The translations under genes were made by a program, and so were the position numbers. Positions 36,961 through 46,925 of a stretch of 64,000 nt of DNA are shown here, piece after piece; the stretch's first letter is position 1; the number at the start of each line of letters is the position of its first letter. The notes beneath the pieces are model-generated. The model was not told where the DNA came from. It saw only the letters and a list, made by a program, of their open reading frames with translations, and made no database searches. The stretch is from positions 124,001-188,000 of the forward strand of contig NZ_VOAK01000024.1 of the NCBI RefSeq assembly GCF_007859075.1, written 5' to 3'. The DNA comes from Gemmobacter aquaticus. Lineage in GTDB: Bacteria > Pseudomonadota > Alphaproteobacteria > Rhodobacterales > Rhodobacteraceae.

Positions 36961-37395
36961 CTACCCGCGCCCATAGCGCAGCCTTGCATCCAGCACACAA
37001 GCGGCCTCGAACTCGAGAGCGCGGATTTCCAGAATGATGCGCGAATAGGTCGTACAACGCATGCGGTGCGGTTTTTTGGGATATGGCTTGATCGAGCTGG
37101 GGTTGAGTTGCCCAAGCTTGCGGCGCAACCTTTGGGCCTTGAGGATCATGCGGTCGACTGGGGCATATGCTTCGAGCCGGTACCGTGCCCGAAGGCAGAT
37201 GCGGCAGCGCAAATCCTCATAGAGCACTGCGCAGCGGCGGCCGCATTTTGGACAGAGGAACCACCGCCGCTCACCGCCGAAGTTGCACGGGGTGGTTACG
37301 ATCGCGATCCGAACGCCATCAATCCTCAGCGACCTAAATCCGGCCAAATACAGGCGCCGCATGTCGAGTCGAACTTTGAGATCTTCACAAATCAT
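36961..37395 (-). CDS. Small zinc-ribbon protein of mobile-element type
   Basis: 144 residues with two CxxC-like pairs (FLCPKCGRRC and LRCRICLRARY) that form a likely zinc ribbon, followed by a basic helix (RMILKAQRLRRKLG). I have seen short proteins of this pattern in integrated elements of alphaproteobacteria, but no function is known to me. The ribosome site is weak, and a start at the internal Met 12 is possible. It is the last gene of a minus-strand set with the Rep-like and AlpA-like genes. Confidence 0.55.
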   Translation of the reverse strand: MICEDLKVRLDMRRLYLAGFRSLRIDGVRIAIVTTPCNFGGERRWFLCPKCGRRCAVLYEDLRCRICLRARYRLEAYAPVDRMILKAQRLRRKLGQLNPSSIKPYPKKPHRMRCTTYSRIILEIRALEFEAACVLDARLRYGRG

Positions 37396-37487
37396 TAGGG
37401 TGAACCACTAAACATCAACTTTTTGATGCAGCGAGCGTTGAGATTGCAGGCATCCCTGGGATGGACGAAAACGAATGCGGCCATCCA

Positions 37488-38351
37488 TCATGTCCTCGAG
37501 GCAACGAGGCGTTGCACCGTCTTCGACACGAAGAAGCGGGCACCGCGGCAAGGGGTGCCCTGTATCTTGCCTTGATCCTCATCGTACTTCCCGTCGGGCT
37601 GATCACCGCCGAAGCTTTGCCCGCGCACTGGTTTGCAGGTATTGCCGCGAAGCTTTCCGCGGAACAGGCGTTGCGAAGGCTCGCCCTTCCCGAGATAGGC
37701 GGCAAGGAAGAAGCCTCGGCGATCGGGATGTACGTCCGCCGCAAGATGCCACGAACCGAGCTCACCGCGGGCAAACTCACCTTCAGTGCGCCGCGCATGA
37801 TGGCCGGCGCGCGCCTTGGGTTCGCCGGTGATGTCTGCCAGATACGCTGCGAACCTGGCGCGGTAATGTGTCGGCAGATGAAGAGCCACGTGCCAGTGTT
37901 CGGCCTCGGGACCAGCGACCTCGCGCACCCAGATGTAGAGGCAGGGCAATTCGCGATGTGCCAGCCATTTGCGGAAGCGCTCCACAAGGGCGTCGATCCG
38001 CCCAGGCACGGGGAGCGTGCGCAGCCAGTTCACATCATTTGCACTGAACAAGCTCGACCAGCGCAGGGTGAGCAATGTGTTCAGCGGATGATCGCGACGG
38101 GCCGCGGCGGCGGCGGCGGCAATGAACCGCCTTTGGGTGCCGATCGGAAGTGCTGTCGTTGCCTTGCCGGGTTTGCCAGCCTGCTCATACGCCGATAGAT
38201 CCGCGGGTGCCCTATATATGGGCTGCTTCCGCAAATCGCCGTTTTCGGCAATTGCGTGACCGCGTTCAACTGCCTTGGGCTGGCGTGCAGGCGCGGCGGC
38301 CGGTGCGGCAACGTGCCGACCGGCCTGCGGGAGTCGAAAGGGGCTTTGCAT
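37488..38351 (-). CDS. Replication-initiator-like protein of a small integrated element
   Basis: 287 residues. The first 75 are Ala/Pro-rich. The core has EHWHVALHLP, a His-x-His pattern like the metal site of HUH replication or inovirus Gp2-like proteins. Further on, FFLAAYLGKGEP is similar to the Tyr-containing helix (YLAKYLGKG type). It starts 3 nt after the AlpA-like stop codon, so the two are coupled. Probably the initiator of the small element whose integrase lies upstream. I am sure of the coding, less so of the function. Confidence 0.55.
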   Translation of the reverse strand: MQSPFRLPQAGRHVAAPAAAPARQPKAVERGHAIAENGDLRKQPIYRAPADLSAYEQAGKPGKATTALPIGTQRRFIAAAAAAARRDHPLNTLLTLRWSSLFSANDVNWLRTLPVPGRIDALVERFRKWLAHRELPCLYIWVREVAGPEAEHWHVALHLPTHYRARFAAYLADITGEPKARAGHHARRTEGEFARGELGSWHLAADVHPDRRGFFLAAYLGKGEPSQRLFRGKLRGNTCKPVRGQSFGGDQPDGKYDEDQGKIQGTPCRGARFFVSKTVQRLVASRT

Positions 38352-38354
38352 CGC

Positions 38355-38540
38355 TCAGGCAGTCCCCTGACGCGCATTCTCCCACGCCTCGATCTCGGAA
38401 AGCTTCCAGCGCGAACACTGCGGTGACAGTCTCACTGGCTTGGGAAAATTGGGAACGGTGCTGGTCCAGCGCCAGATCGTTGTGCGGTGGACGCCAAACC
38501 GTTCGGACAATCGGACGTCTGACAGGTAGAGTTCGGCCAT
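38355..38540 (-). CDS. AlpA-family helix-turn-helix regulator/excisionase-like protein
   Basis: 61 residues from an ATG with GGAG upstream. The sequence LYLSDVRLSERFGVHRTTIWRW followed by NFPKPVRLSPQCSRWKLSEI is the MerR-like winged helix of AlpA proteins, which turn on or assist excision of integrated elements. It lies between a hypothetical gene and the Rep-like gene of the same small element. Confidence 0.8.
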   Translation of the reverse strand: MAELYLSDVRLSERFGVHRTTIWRWTSTVPNFPKPVRLSPQCSRWKLSEIEAWENARQGTA

Positions 38541-38621
38541 GGGGAGTGCTCCAAGCGAAAAGGTTTCGAATGGAGGCAACGTGGCACAATGATGGTGGTA
38601 CAGTGGCCGGCACTGTACCAA

Positions 38622-39404
38622 CTATTTCCTCTTGGAGTTCTTCAGAAGTTGGCGGTTGGCGTTTGCTGACGTGCCATATCCTTGAGCGTGTGCCAGTTCG
38701 GTCGCGCGTTTTTGTGTGTGCCCCTGATCGATCAGCTCGCGCATCCTCTGCAGAGTTCGTTCTGTTTCAGACTTCGTTTGCTGTCGCCGCGAGCGACCGC
38801 CTGACTTGGCCGCCGAAAGAACCTTGTCACCTCTGACCGCGTGAGCCTCGGCTTGTTTCCCGATTGCGGCGCGCGCATGCGTGCCGGCGTTGAACGCCAA
38901 GAAGGCGATCTCCCGGGCAAATGAGAGCAGCCATTCGCGGTCGTCTGGCAGGTTCCGGTCGGGGTCAATTTCGTCGCTCATAGCGCTGGTGCACCAGTCT
39001 AAACTTGCAAGCGATTCAAGCGCCTCCGCTGCATGCGCCCTGCGAGACAGGGTATGATCACCCTCCGTAACCTCTCCTGCACCCAAAAACTCGCGAAGGA
39101 GCGCCTCGATCCTGACGCGTTCGAGCTCCCACGCAACGTCTACAGGTTGGAGCTCGCCCTCAACCCACGCAGCCAGTTCGCCGAAGTAGAGGATTTCAGC
39201 TGCGCCTTTCCATTCTTCCGGCGCCTCGTCAGGCGTTACATACTCCTCTCGGCTTTCGATGCCATTCTGGTGAATCCGCTTGGGAACGTCGGCTCGGAGC
39301 CGCTCCAGAAAATCCTTGGCGCTCGCGCGGTCGTCGAAATGCCGCCACCAGTCATCCAGCCAAATCCAGTCGCGGCGCGCGTAGCGCTCCTGCCAGCCCT
39401 TCAT
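38622..39404 (-). CDS. Hypothetical protein of the small integrated element
   Basis: 260 residues. I do not recognise a family. The first part is acidic and Trp-rich (RRDWIWLDDWWRHFDD); the last 70 residues are basic and helical with QQTKSETERTLQRMRELI, perhaps DNA-binding. The start overlaps the stop of the truncated integrase (TAATG), so the two were coupled. It precedes the AlpA-like gene by about 80 nt. Confidence 0.6.
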   Translation of the reverse strand: MKGWQERYARRDWIWLDDWWRHFDDRASAKDFLERLRADVPKRIHQNGIESREEYVTPDEAPEEWKGAAEILYFGELAAWVEGELQPVDVAWELERVRIEALLREFLGAGEVTEGDHTLSRRAHAAEALESLASLDWCTSAMSDEIDPDRNLPDDREWLLSFAREIAFLAFNAGTHARAAIGKQAEAHAVRGDKVLSAAKSGGRSRRQQTKSETERTLQRMRELIDQGHTQKRATELAHAQGYGTSANANRQLLKNSKRK

Positions 39405-40144
39405 TACGCCACCCATTCAATAATTGTGGCGTCAGAGGTCTCTGTCCCTTCGAGAAAATTCGCCCAGTCCGTCATCAACTGGCGACGTTTTTCCAGCATA
39501 TCGCCCCGCCGATACGCCGCCTCAACGGCGTTTGCGATCTTATGCGCCAATGCGAAATCGGCCATCTGGGCCGGGTATCGTGTCCTTTCGCTGACCCAGT
39601 CACTGAAGGTGCTGCGAAGACCGTGTGGCACTGCGGGGCGCTTGCTGACCCGGTCCAGAAATCCCGGCCCGCCGTTGGCGATGTCAGCCTCATGCATCCG
39701 CCGCATGGTGGCACTTAGCGTCATGTCCGACAGTACGCCGCCAGCTTTCCCGGGAAATACCAACGGATTGTCGGATAGGCGCGGCAGAGACCGCAGCAAA
39801 TCGATGGCTGCCGGGGCGAGCGGCACACGATGTTCGCGCTTCATTTTCATCCGTATCGCAGGAGCGATCCAGATACCGGAATCCAGGTCTATCTCCTCCC
39901 AACGCGTGCCGCGTACTTCCTTGGAGCGGAGTGCCGTCAAGGCCGCAAACTCGAGGGCACGGCTGCCAAAGCCCTCCAACTTGCGCAACGCACCAAACCA
40001 GCGCGGCGCGTCACCAAGCTGAACCGCCGGATGGTTTTGCTTCACGGCAACTTTTGATGCTGCTGGCAGCAACTCTTTCAGATTTCCGCCCCAGCGGGCC
40101 GGATTGTCGCCAGTCCGGTGCCCTGCGACCGTCGCCCAAGACAA
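39404..40144 (-). pseudogene. Truncated tyrosine recombinase (integrase) of the inner element
   Basis: The 246-codon frame holds the catalytic domain: LTALRSKEVRGTRWEEIDL with the first Arg, VPHGLRSTFSDWVSE with His-x-x-Arg, and VEAAYRRGD with the Tyr. The frame extends a little upstream without a start (RIENVLSWATV), but the roughly 150-residue N-terminal arm- and core-binding part is missing. Without it the protein should not find its sites. It is a different integrase from the one at the right end of the island. Confidence 0.85.
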
Positions 40145-40281
40145 AACGTTCTCAATGCGCCCGCGTACCGCCTCTTGACATGTGCCGGCTTTCGAGACGT
40201 TTCTTCACTCCCACCTTGGCCGGAAAACGATAGGTCCAATCGCTTTCCCCCAAAACAAAGCAAATACCTGAACACGCGCTT

Positions 40282-40375
40282 ATGTCTAAGATAGAGGTCA
40301 CCATCGATGGCCGTCGTCGGTGCCCTTGGACTGCCGCCGAGAAGCTGCGGATTAAGGAAGAGACGCTGGACGACA
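40282..40375 (+). pseudogene. IS66- or IS3-type TnpA/OrfA N-terminal remnant
   Basis: The frame reads VTIDGRRRCPWTAAEKLRIK then EETLDDSAS, which matches the conserved start of transposase helper proteins (RRRWSAEEKLRIVEET type). After about 30 codons the similarity stops. It is a fragment that supports the reading of this area as an insertion scar. Confidence 0.5.
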
Positions 40376-40426
40376 GTGCCAGCACAAGCAAAACGCATCC
40401 ACTGACCCGCCACAGATTCGCGACGA

Positions 40427-40636
40427 TCAGGATTTCAGGAAGATGCGGGAGGCCTCCGACCAGGCCTCATGTCTCGACATTCCCATAGACATCAGGGTTG
40501 CGATCTCGGCCTCGGCCATCTGTGCCCGCGCCGCCGCTTCCTCCTGCAGGGTCGCCTGACGGAGCTTGCGCTCCGCCTTCGGAACGGACCCGGTCATGGC
40601 TGCAAGGATAGCGGCCTCTACGTCCGTCGGTGTCAT
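40427..40636 (-). CDS. Small conserved-looking hypothetical protein
   Basis: 69 residues. A very good ribosome site (AGGAGGAG, 7-8 nt before the ATG) and a helical, Ala/Glu-rich sequence (KAERKLRQATLQEEAAARAQ) support a real gene. I recognise no family. It lies about 240 nt downstream of the giant helicase gene on the same strand, so it could be transcribed with it or alone. The 240-nt gap has no other gene. Confidence 0.6.
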   Translation of the reverse strand: MTPTDVEAAILAAMTGSVPKAERKLRQATLQEEAAARAQMAEAEIATLMSMGMSRHEAWSEASRIFLKS

Positions 40637-40879
40637 GGATAATCTCCTCCTTTTGCGATGCGGCGATGATACTTCAGTATGCCGCTCGGTCCGATGCAAA
40701 CTTCAAACTGGCGGTGTTTCACGAGTTATTGGCTGATCTGAAATCTCCGGCGCCCTACGGGGACGTCATCGACGCTGATGCCTACTGTTCGCCCTGTCCA
40801 TTGGCTATGAAACCACGGGGCTGGCCTACTGCTTGACCAACTCACCCATCGACCCTCGCAGTGAACACCTGCCAGGTCA

Positions 40880-43800
40880 TCAGCGTTTGTTGCCTGTACA
40901 CTTTGGCAGGCCCTTGCGGAACACAAGCTCTGGGAGAATTGTCTCCCATTCGTCGCGTTTGATGTAGCTTTGGTAGAGTTCCTCGTTGTCGGACTTGCGC
41001 CAGCGTATTATCGCCCCCACCCGGCCAGATGTCAGAATGGTGCCCTCGGGCGGCGCCCAGTTGCCAGCCATGCGGGCCAGAACGCGGCGACTGGCGTCAA
41101 GGATCATCCATTTCCCCTGGCGCAGTTCGAGCGTAACCGGATCGTCGACTTGCGCCGCGGCGATAGCGACATGGGTAGGGCTCGTCTCCGGGAGCCGACC
41201 GGCAAAGGAAAGATCGACAACGACCATATCTGGAACCTGATATTGATCAGGATCGGGGAGATCGAGCCGGTGCGGCATCTCGACTTTGCGCAGCATCTCG
41301 CAATCACTGTCAGCCTGAACGAAGGCATGTGCCCCGTTTGTGACCACAGCGAGGCTGCGGCGAGCGCGGGTCATGGCAACGTAGAACAGCCGACGTGGCG
41401 CTTCGCCGTCCTCTCCCTGCGAGAGCACCTTCCAGCCGCCATTCAGAATTACCACATGGTCGAACTCAAGCCCCTTCGAGCGATGCGCAGTCAGCAGCAA
41501 AAGACCTCTTTGTGCAATGCGGATGTCCTGCGCCCATTCTGCAAACCATTCGATCGCGTCTGGAACGGGGATCGTCTTCTTACCCAGTTCGCGCGCGAGG
41601 TCCGCGATGCCCTCGGCGATAAGATCGACCCAGCGGTTGGAGCGCTGCTCGTTGAGCACACCGAGAATGTCCTGGATGGTGAGCATAGCGGTCGGGCGTT
41701 TACGCAAGTCCGCCACAAGGCGCTGCATCTCGCGCGTTCGCCAAATACTCGGTAGCTTTTCGTTGGCCATTTCGACTGGCAGCCCAAGTTTTTCAGCATA
41801 GGCGCGCACGGCACCAAGCCGCCGCCAGTCCCGAGAGATGATCGCACAGCGTGCCCAGCTGAAATCCGGGTCGAGCCGCGAGATCCGAACCAGTTCGTCC
41901 ACCGCAGCCACCGCTTGCGCCGTATCATCGGCCGCAGTGTCCAGAAATTGCACCCGGCCCCGCCCGACTGGGTCATAGCGCGCCATGACGCCGCCACCGG
42001 GGTCGAGGCTGCGCATCTTGTCCACTGTGATCGCATGTCCGGCCTTCATGCGTCCCCGCGCGGGCTCGATGACCTGGTTTGCCGCATCCACGATGTGCCG
42101 CGTCGAGCGGTAGTTCTCGGTCAGGAACTTGGGCTTCGCGCGGTAATCTTCTTCAAACCGACGAATGAAGGAAATCGATGCCCCGGTAAAGGCGTAGATG
42201 TTCTGGTCGTCGTCGCCCACGGCAAAAAGGCTCAGACGCTGATCGGGATCGTCGTGCGAGCGCCCGGCTACAGCAGCAATCAGCGCGTACTCTTCGGGGC
42301 CGATGTCCTGATACTCGTCAACAAGGATCCAGCGGTAGCCCTGGATGAGCGCCTCGCGCTGCGCCTCGGCTTCGGAGCGGCTCAGTCCCTCTCCGTTGAT
42401 TTGACGGACGGCCTCACGCAGAATTCCGTCAAAATCGAACCCTTCGGCTGCGCCGCCCGTAAAGCTTGCGCCAACAAGCCGCATCGCCAGCGCGTGGCAG
42501 GTTGAAACCGTGACGCGCGCGGCATCCTCGCCGACCAGATGCCGCAGACGTGCGCGGATCTCGGCTGCGGCATGCCGGTTATAGGTCAGCACGAGGATGC
42601 CGCTTGGGTCCTCACGTCTTACCCGCAGGAGATAGGCGATACGATGCACGAGCACCCGCGTCTTGCCGGAGCCGGGTCCGGCCAGAACCAGGACGTTGGT
42701 CTCTTCGCGATCATCTGCGACGATGTCTTGCTGCACCGGGTTGCTCAGATCCTCGACAATCTGCTTCCAAGCTTTGCCAGTGGTCTGGCGACGTATCTCG
42801 ACGTTGCGACCGGGCATCCAACGCCGAAGGAAACTGTCCTGATCGAGGGCGAAGTAATCCTCTGAGAGGCGCACGGCCGCGTCGATCTTCTCCAGTCCCT
42901 TTTCTGCATAGGCGGACATCACATGGGTCTGCAGCGTCTGTTCCCGGTAGTGCTCCTCGAGCGGCAGGAAATCCTTTTTGGTAAAGCCCGCATGTCCCGG
43001 TTTCAGATAGATAGTCATGGCCGAGCGGAACACCGTGAGCCCCTTGCCTAGCGTCATCACCTGCTGCTCATGCAACCACAGCAGCGCGCGCTCCATGAGC
43101 TTGGTCATGTCCTTCACGCCAGAGGCCATGATCAGTGCGTCACCGCTAAGTGCGGCCAAGATGTCGCCGATAGTCGTCTCAACTTGAATATCCTTGCCAC
43201 GTGTACCCGTGGGTACTTTGGCAATCAGAAAGTCGAGCAGCTTTTCCGCAGCCATCCAGCGCACCGTGGCGGTCTGGTCCACCACGCGCCAAGTGCGCTG
43301 CAAGACTACTTCCAGCGTCTTGGCGGAAAGCTTGCGCAGGCGGATATTGCCACGTCCGCCGTCGCTGTCGCGTCCGTCCCGCTCGATGCTGCGCAACAGG
43401 CGCTCAAGAAGGTGTGGGCTCACATCTTCATGCCCTTCACCGCGCAAAAGTTGGGTCGCTGCTGTCAGATCGAACGGCGCTCCTTCGCCTACATCCGCTT
43501 CGGGCGCCAGTTCGCGCATCCGCGCGATCAGCGCTTTCTCGAGCCGCATCGCGCGGGTCATGCGCTGGCGCGACTGGTTCTCGACCCCGACATGCACCGA
43601 GACCGTGATCGCGATGTCGTTGCGCGCGATACCGAGGGCCTCGAGGTCTGCCATCGCCTTGCTTAGTTCCCGGTGCGTCAGCCCGCTGATGCCGGTCAGC
43701 TCGTCAGTGGAGATGCCCTGATCGGGCGGCGTGTTCATCACGTGGCGCACGATGTTCAGAAGCTGCGCCCGCCGCGCCTCGGTGATGTCGGCCCGCTTCA

Positions 43801-46039
43801 GACGCGCCTCTGCCTCCGCCAGCGTGCGCACCAGAAGCGAAGAGGGGAAGACCTGAACCCGGTTCTCCTCGCGTGAGACCAGCGAAGCCTCTTCGAGCCA
43901 TGAGACCGCCGTCTTGACGCGCGTATCATCGGTCGCACTGTCGCGCACGAACTCGCTATCCTTTTCTTCGCGCACGATTTCACCCGCAGTCGCCACCACC
44001 TTGCCACTGTTGCGGGTGTGCTCATCGATGCGACGTAGCGCCTTGAGAATGGCGCCGATCTCGTGACGCTCAAGACGTGAGCGCGCAGTCAGCGTAAATT
44101 GCCGCTCAACGTCGTCGGAGTGATACAGAAGCACGCAGGCCGCAGGTGCCCGGTCGCGCCCGGCTCGGCCCGCCTCTTGCAAATAGTTTTCCAGTGAGCC
44201 CGGAATATCGGCATGGACCACCAGTCGAATGTCAGGCTTGTCGATACCCATGCCAAAGGCATTGGTGGCCGCAATCACACGCAAATCGCCCACACGGAAG
44301 CGCTCCTGCACCGCCCGCTTGTCATCCGCGGTCAGCCCTGCGTGGAAATGTTCGGCCGCAAGCCCTTGCTTCTTGAGGAAGTCCGCGACGCGCTCCGTCT
44401 CTTTTCGTGTCGCGCAATAAACGACGGCCCCCGATTGATCGCCGATAGGCAGACGCTCGGATATCACCGTCAGGATATCCCCGAGCTTGCTTTCCTTCGT
44501 GGTCGCCAGCACAGAAAACGTCAGGTTGGTGCGCGTGGCTCCGCCGTCAAAAAGCGATAGCGCAATGCCAAGCCGTTCGCGGAAATGCTCGGTGATGTCG
44601 CGAACGACCTCGGGCTTGGCGGTAGCCGTAAGGCATAACACCGGCGCGGGCTTTTCATCCCCTGAGAATTCCCGGATGAAGCGCCCGATGTAGCGGTAGT
44701 CGGGCCGAAAATCATGCCCCCATTTCGAAACGCAATGCGCCTCGTCGAGCACCCAAAGCCCCACCTCACGTTGCGCCAGAACCGAGCGGACCGACACGCT
44801 GCGCAGCTGCTCGGGCGAAATCAGCAGGATCGCCGCCTGACCCAGCCTGACCCGGTCCAGCGCATCCTGTCGTTCGGGCATCGACAGCATGCCGTTTATA
44901 GTCACAGCTGACGAAATCCCCGCCCGCTCCATCCCCTGAACTTGATCGGCCATCAGCGCCACCAAGGGCGAAATCACGACCGTCAACGCACCGGTCTTGT
45001 CATAGAGGCTTAGCGCCGGAACCTGATAGCAGACCGATTTGCCCGTGCCCGTGGGCAGGATGCCAAGGACGTCGGCATGTCCCATGGTTTCGGCCACGAT
45101 GACCTCTTGCAGCGGCCGTCCGTCGCTATCGACTGGCTGGGGGCGGAAGCCGTTGAAACCGAACCACTTCTTCAGCGCTCCAACCGGGTTGTTCATCTCG
45201 GCGCACCAAGCGCAGGTACTGTCGCCGCAGTTGGTATCGCGCAACATGCGCACGAGGAGGGCGGATTTCGGAAACGCCGCTCGCACCCAGGGTGGCATCA
45301 CGGATTCCCCGCCTGCGACGGAGATCCACGCCAGCGCATAGGCCATCGGCCAGCCCGATCGTGGGTCCGACAACGTATTGAGCGCCGCCTCGACCTGTGC
45401 GCCACAGGCCTTGCCGACTAGCAGCGTCCGGGTAGCCGCAAGGGCCGATGCGCGATCAGGTTGGGGCGCCTTGCGGATATGGGAAAAGACGGCGTCAAAT
45501 CCATCAGCCCGGTCCAGACGGGTCGCAAGGTAGTGGTAAGCAAGCAGTGTTTCGGGTGATTTCGATGAGAGCTCAGCCAGCGCCTTGATCTGGTTTTCCA
45601 GCACTTCGAACACTAGCCGCGCATCCAGCTCGGGATCGTTCACATGCCCTGCCTGCAAGCGCCCGTCATGGTAGTGTTTCACGAGGTGATGGTACGGGTT
45701 GCGCGGGAATGCCAACGGATTGAGCCAGAGTGTGTCAATCGGAGCGGCCATTTTCGCGATGAGCCGCGGGCGCGCGGCCAGAAGATGCTCGATATCATGG
45801 CGCAGAATATTGTGCCCGATGACATACGCGGCTTTCTCGAGCGCCTTCTCGAGCTGATCGAGTCCCCGTTTTACATTGCCCTTCGGGGCGACAACCGCGG
45901 GTCCATCGCCGAACCGTACCGCTGCCATGTCAAATATCTCAGCTGTCCTGGGGTTGACCTCGAGATCCACCGACAAACAACGCTCGAGCAGAGGCGTCTT
46001 GTCCTCAGTCCTCGATCGCATGAATCTGAACAAAGCCAT
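40880..46039 (-). CDS. Three-domain fusion: DEDDh exonuclease, RecQ helicase, UvrD-type helicase
   Basis: 1719 residues. At about 20-160 a DEDD exonuclease domain has SVDLEVNP (Asp-x-Glu) and NILRHDIEHLL. A Cys cluster (CGDSTCAWC, about 272-280) follows. RecQ at about 310-830 has Walker A ILPTGTGKS, VLDEAHCVSKWGHDFRPDY, FGMGIDKPDIRLVVH and QEAGRAGRD. UvrD at about 1110-1640 has VLAGPGSGKT, LVDEYQDIGPEEYALI, GDDDQNIYAFTGA, TAHRSKGLEFDHV and YVAMTRARRSL. All motifs look active. The ATG is preceded in frame by a TTG. Such a protein could unwind and degrade DNA from either helicase polarity; phage defence or repair is inferred from the setting. Confidence 0.9.
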   Translation of the reverse strand: MALFRFMRSRTEDKTPLLERCLSVDLEVNPRTAEIFDMAAVRFGDGPAVVAPKGNVKRGLDQLEKALEKAAYVIGHNILRHDIEHLLAARPRLIAKMAAPIDTLWLNPLAFPRNPYHHLVKHYHDGRLQAGHVNDPELDARLVFEVLENQIKALAELSSKSPETLLAYHYLATRLDRADGFDAVFSHIRKAPQPDRASALAATRTLLVGKACGAQVEAALNTLSDPRSGWPMAYALAWISVAGGESVMPPWVRAAFPKSALLVRMLRDTNCGDSTCAWCAEMNNPVGALKKWFGFNGFRPQPVDSDGRPLQEVIVAETMGHADVLGILPTGTGKSVCYQVPALSLYDKTGALTVVISPLVALMADQVQGMERAGISSAVTINGMLSMPERQDALDRVRLGQAAILLISPEQLRSVSVRSVLAQREVGLWVLDEAHCVSKWGHDFRPDYRYIGRFIREFSGDEKPAPVLCLTATAKPEVVRDITEHFRERLGIALSLFDGGATRTNLTFSVLATTKESKLGDILTVISERLPIGDQSGAVVYCATRKETERVADFLKKQGLAAEHFHAGLTADDKRAVQERFRVGDLRVIAATNAFGMGIDKPDIRLVVHADIPGSLENYLQEAGRAGRDRAPAACVLLYHSDDVERQFTLTARSRLERHEIGAILKALRRIDEHTRNSGKVVATAGEIVREEKDSEFVRDSATDDTRVKTAVSWLEEASLVSREENRVQVFPSSLLVRTLAEAEARLKRADITEARRAQLLNIVRHVMNTPPDQGISTDELTGISGLTHRELSKAMADLEALGIARNDIAITVSVHVGVENQSRQRMTRAMRLEKALIARMRELAPEADVGEGAPFDLTAATQLLRGEGHEDVSPHLLERLLRSIERDGRDSDGGRGNIRLRKLSAKTLEVVLQRTWRVVDQTATVRWMAAEKLLDFLIAKVPTGTRGKDIQVETTIGDILAALSGDALIMASGVKDMTKLMERALLWLHEQQVMTLGKGLTVFRSAMTIYLKPGHAGFTKKDFLPLEEHYREQTLQTHVMSAYAEKGLEKIDAAVRLSEDYFALDQDSFLRRWMPGRNVEIRRQTTGKAWKQIVEDLSNPVQQDIVADDREETNVLVLAGPGSGKTRVLVHRIAYLLRVRREDPSGILVLTYNRHAAAEIRARLRHLVGEDAARVTVSTCHALAMRLVGASFTGGAAEGFDFDGILREAVRQINGEGLSRSEAEAQREALIQGYRWILVDEYQDIGPEEYALIAAVAGRSHDDPDQRLSLFAVGDDDQNIYAFTGASISFIRRFEEDYRAKPKFLTENYRSTRHIVDAANQVIEPARGRMKAGHAITVDKMRSLDPGGGVMARYDPVGRGRVQFLDTAADDTAQAVAAVDELVRISRLDPDFSWARCAIISRDWRRLGAVRAYAEKLGLPVEMANEKLPSIWRTREMQRLVADLRKRPTAMLTIQDILGVLNEQRSNRWVDLIAEGIADLARELGKKTIPVPDAIEWFAEWAQDIRIAQRGLLLLTAHRSKGLEFDHVVILNGGWKVLSQGEDGEAPRRLFYVAMTRARRSLAVVTNGAHAFVQADSDCEMLRKVEMPHRLDLPDPDQYQVPDMVVVDLSFAGRLPETSPTHVAIAAAQVDDPVTLELRQGKWMILDASRRVLARMAGNWAPPEGTILTSGRVGAIIRWRKSDNEELYQSYIKRDEWETILPELVFRKGLPKCTGNKR

Positions 46040-46925
46040 CAAGCCCGGCGCGGAAGGATAGAGATAATCCAGCCTAGAGCGCCCAATTCAGCACCGCAAT
46101 ACGCTTAGTCCAGGGCCGGAAGCATAGTGGAACGCGCAATTTCTGAAGCTGCACAGCGCTGGGTGACCGCTTTGCGTGGGTAGTGCCTTGACGTTAGCTA
46201 CCGGAAGATACCACAACCTCGTTGCCGGCGAGATAGTAACAAGCGAACCACCGGTTCTCGCTTGCTTCCCATTGGGTCAAGTCCAGAAAGACGATGTTTC
46301 CAACACAGGTTCAACCTAAACAATTCTCAATAGAAAGAGTTCGCTCCGGAAGGACAGCTGCACACGGTAGCCGTTTAACAGAGAGTTAAACGAGCCACGA
46401 CGCAACCATCTGATAAAACACGGATAAACTGCGGATATTAGTGAGGCCAGAAAGCCTCGGTTTGCTGCGATCCATCCGAACCGCATGTGCGGCCGATCGG
46501 GGGCACGAGCCACCCCTTCGCTGTCCGGCAGTTCCATGACCAAGATATGCGCTTTCTGCTCGACACCGGCGAAGACGACGACGGAATCGCCAAAATCTGC
46601 TGGCGGATGGGCCAGTGGCACAAATATCTTCTGGCCCCACTGCTAGCGCTCGCGCAAGTAAGGTTCAGCATTGCCCTGCGCAGTAAGATCTCATTCCTTG
46701 TTTGCAAGGCCCCAGCTGGCGCACGCGGCATGCGGTCCCTCCGTTTTCACGGTCAAAAAGCACAGTCGACAGGGCGTGGTGAAGAGCAGAATGCTGTCGT
46801 TCAGTTTGCGTCCGAGGAGCTGGCGTAATTTCATCGCTGCCGGCGGTGTGATCCCGGTTGGCCATCGAGGTGAATGGTCGAGGTGGAGTTTGGCGACTTC
46901 GACCACGGACCTAATGGAGACCCCG
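46040..46925. other. Gene-poor stretch with no convincing gene
   Basis: About 890 nt between the giant helicase start and an IS256-type remnant. Both strands have only short frames with poor ribosome sites and no family likeness. The composition around 46.2-46.45 kb looks richer in A+T than the flanks. It should hold the promoter of the helicase gene; the rest may be a degraded insertion. Confidence 0.5.

Noticed and set aside
37461-38198. 245-codon frame with a hydrophobic segment opposite the Rep-like gene
   Set aside because: The minus-strand gene has a coupled start and a conserved HWH motif; the plus-strand frame has neither.
46487-46828. 113-codon frame in the gene-poor stretch
   Set aside because: No family likeness or ribosome site, and overlapping frames of equal length on the other strand.
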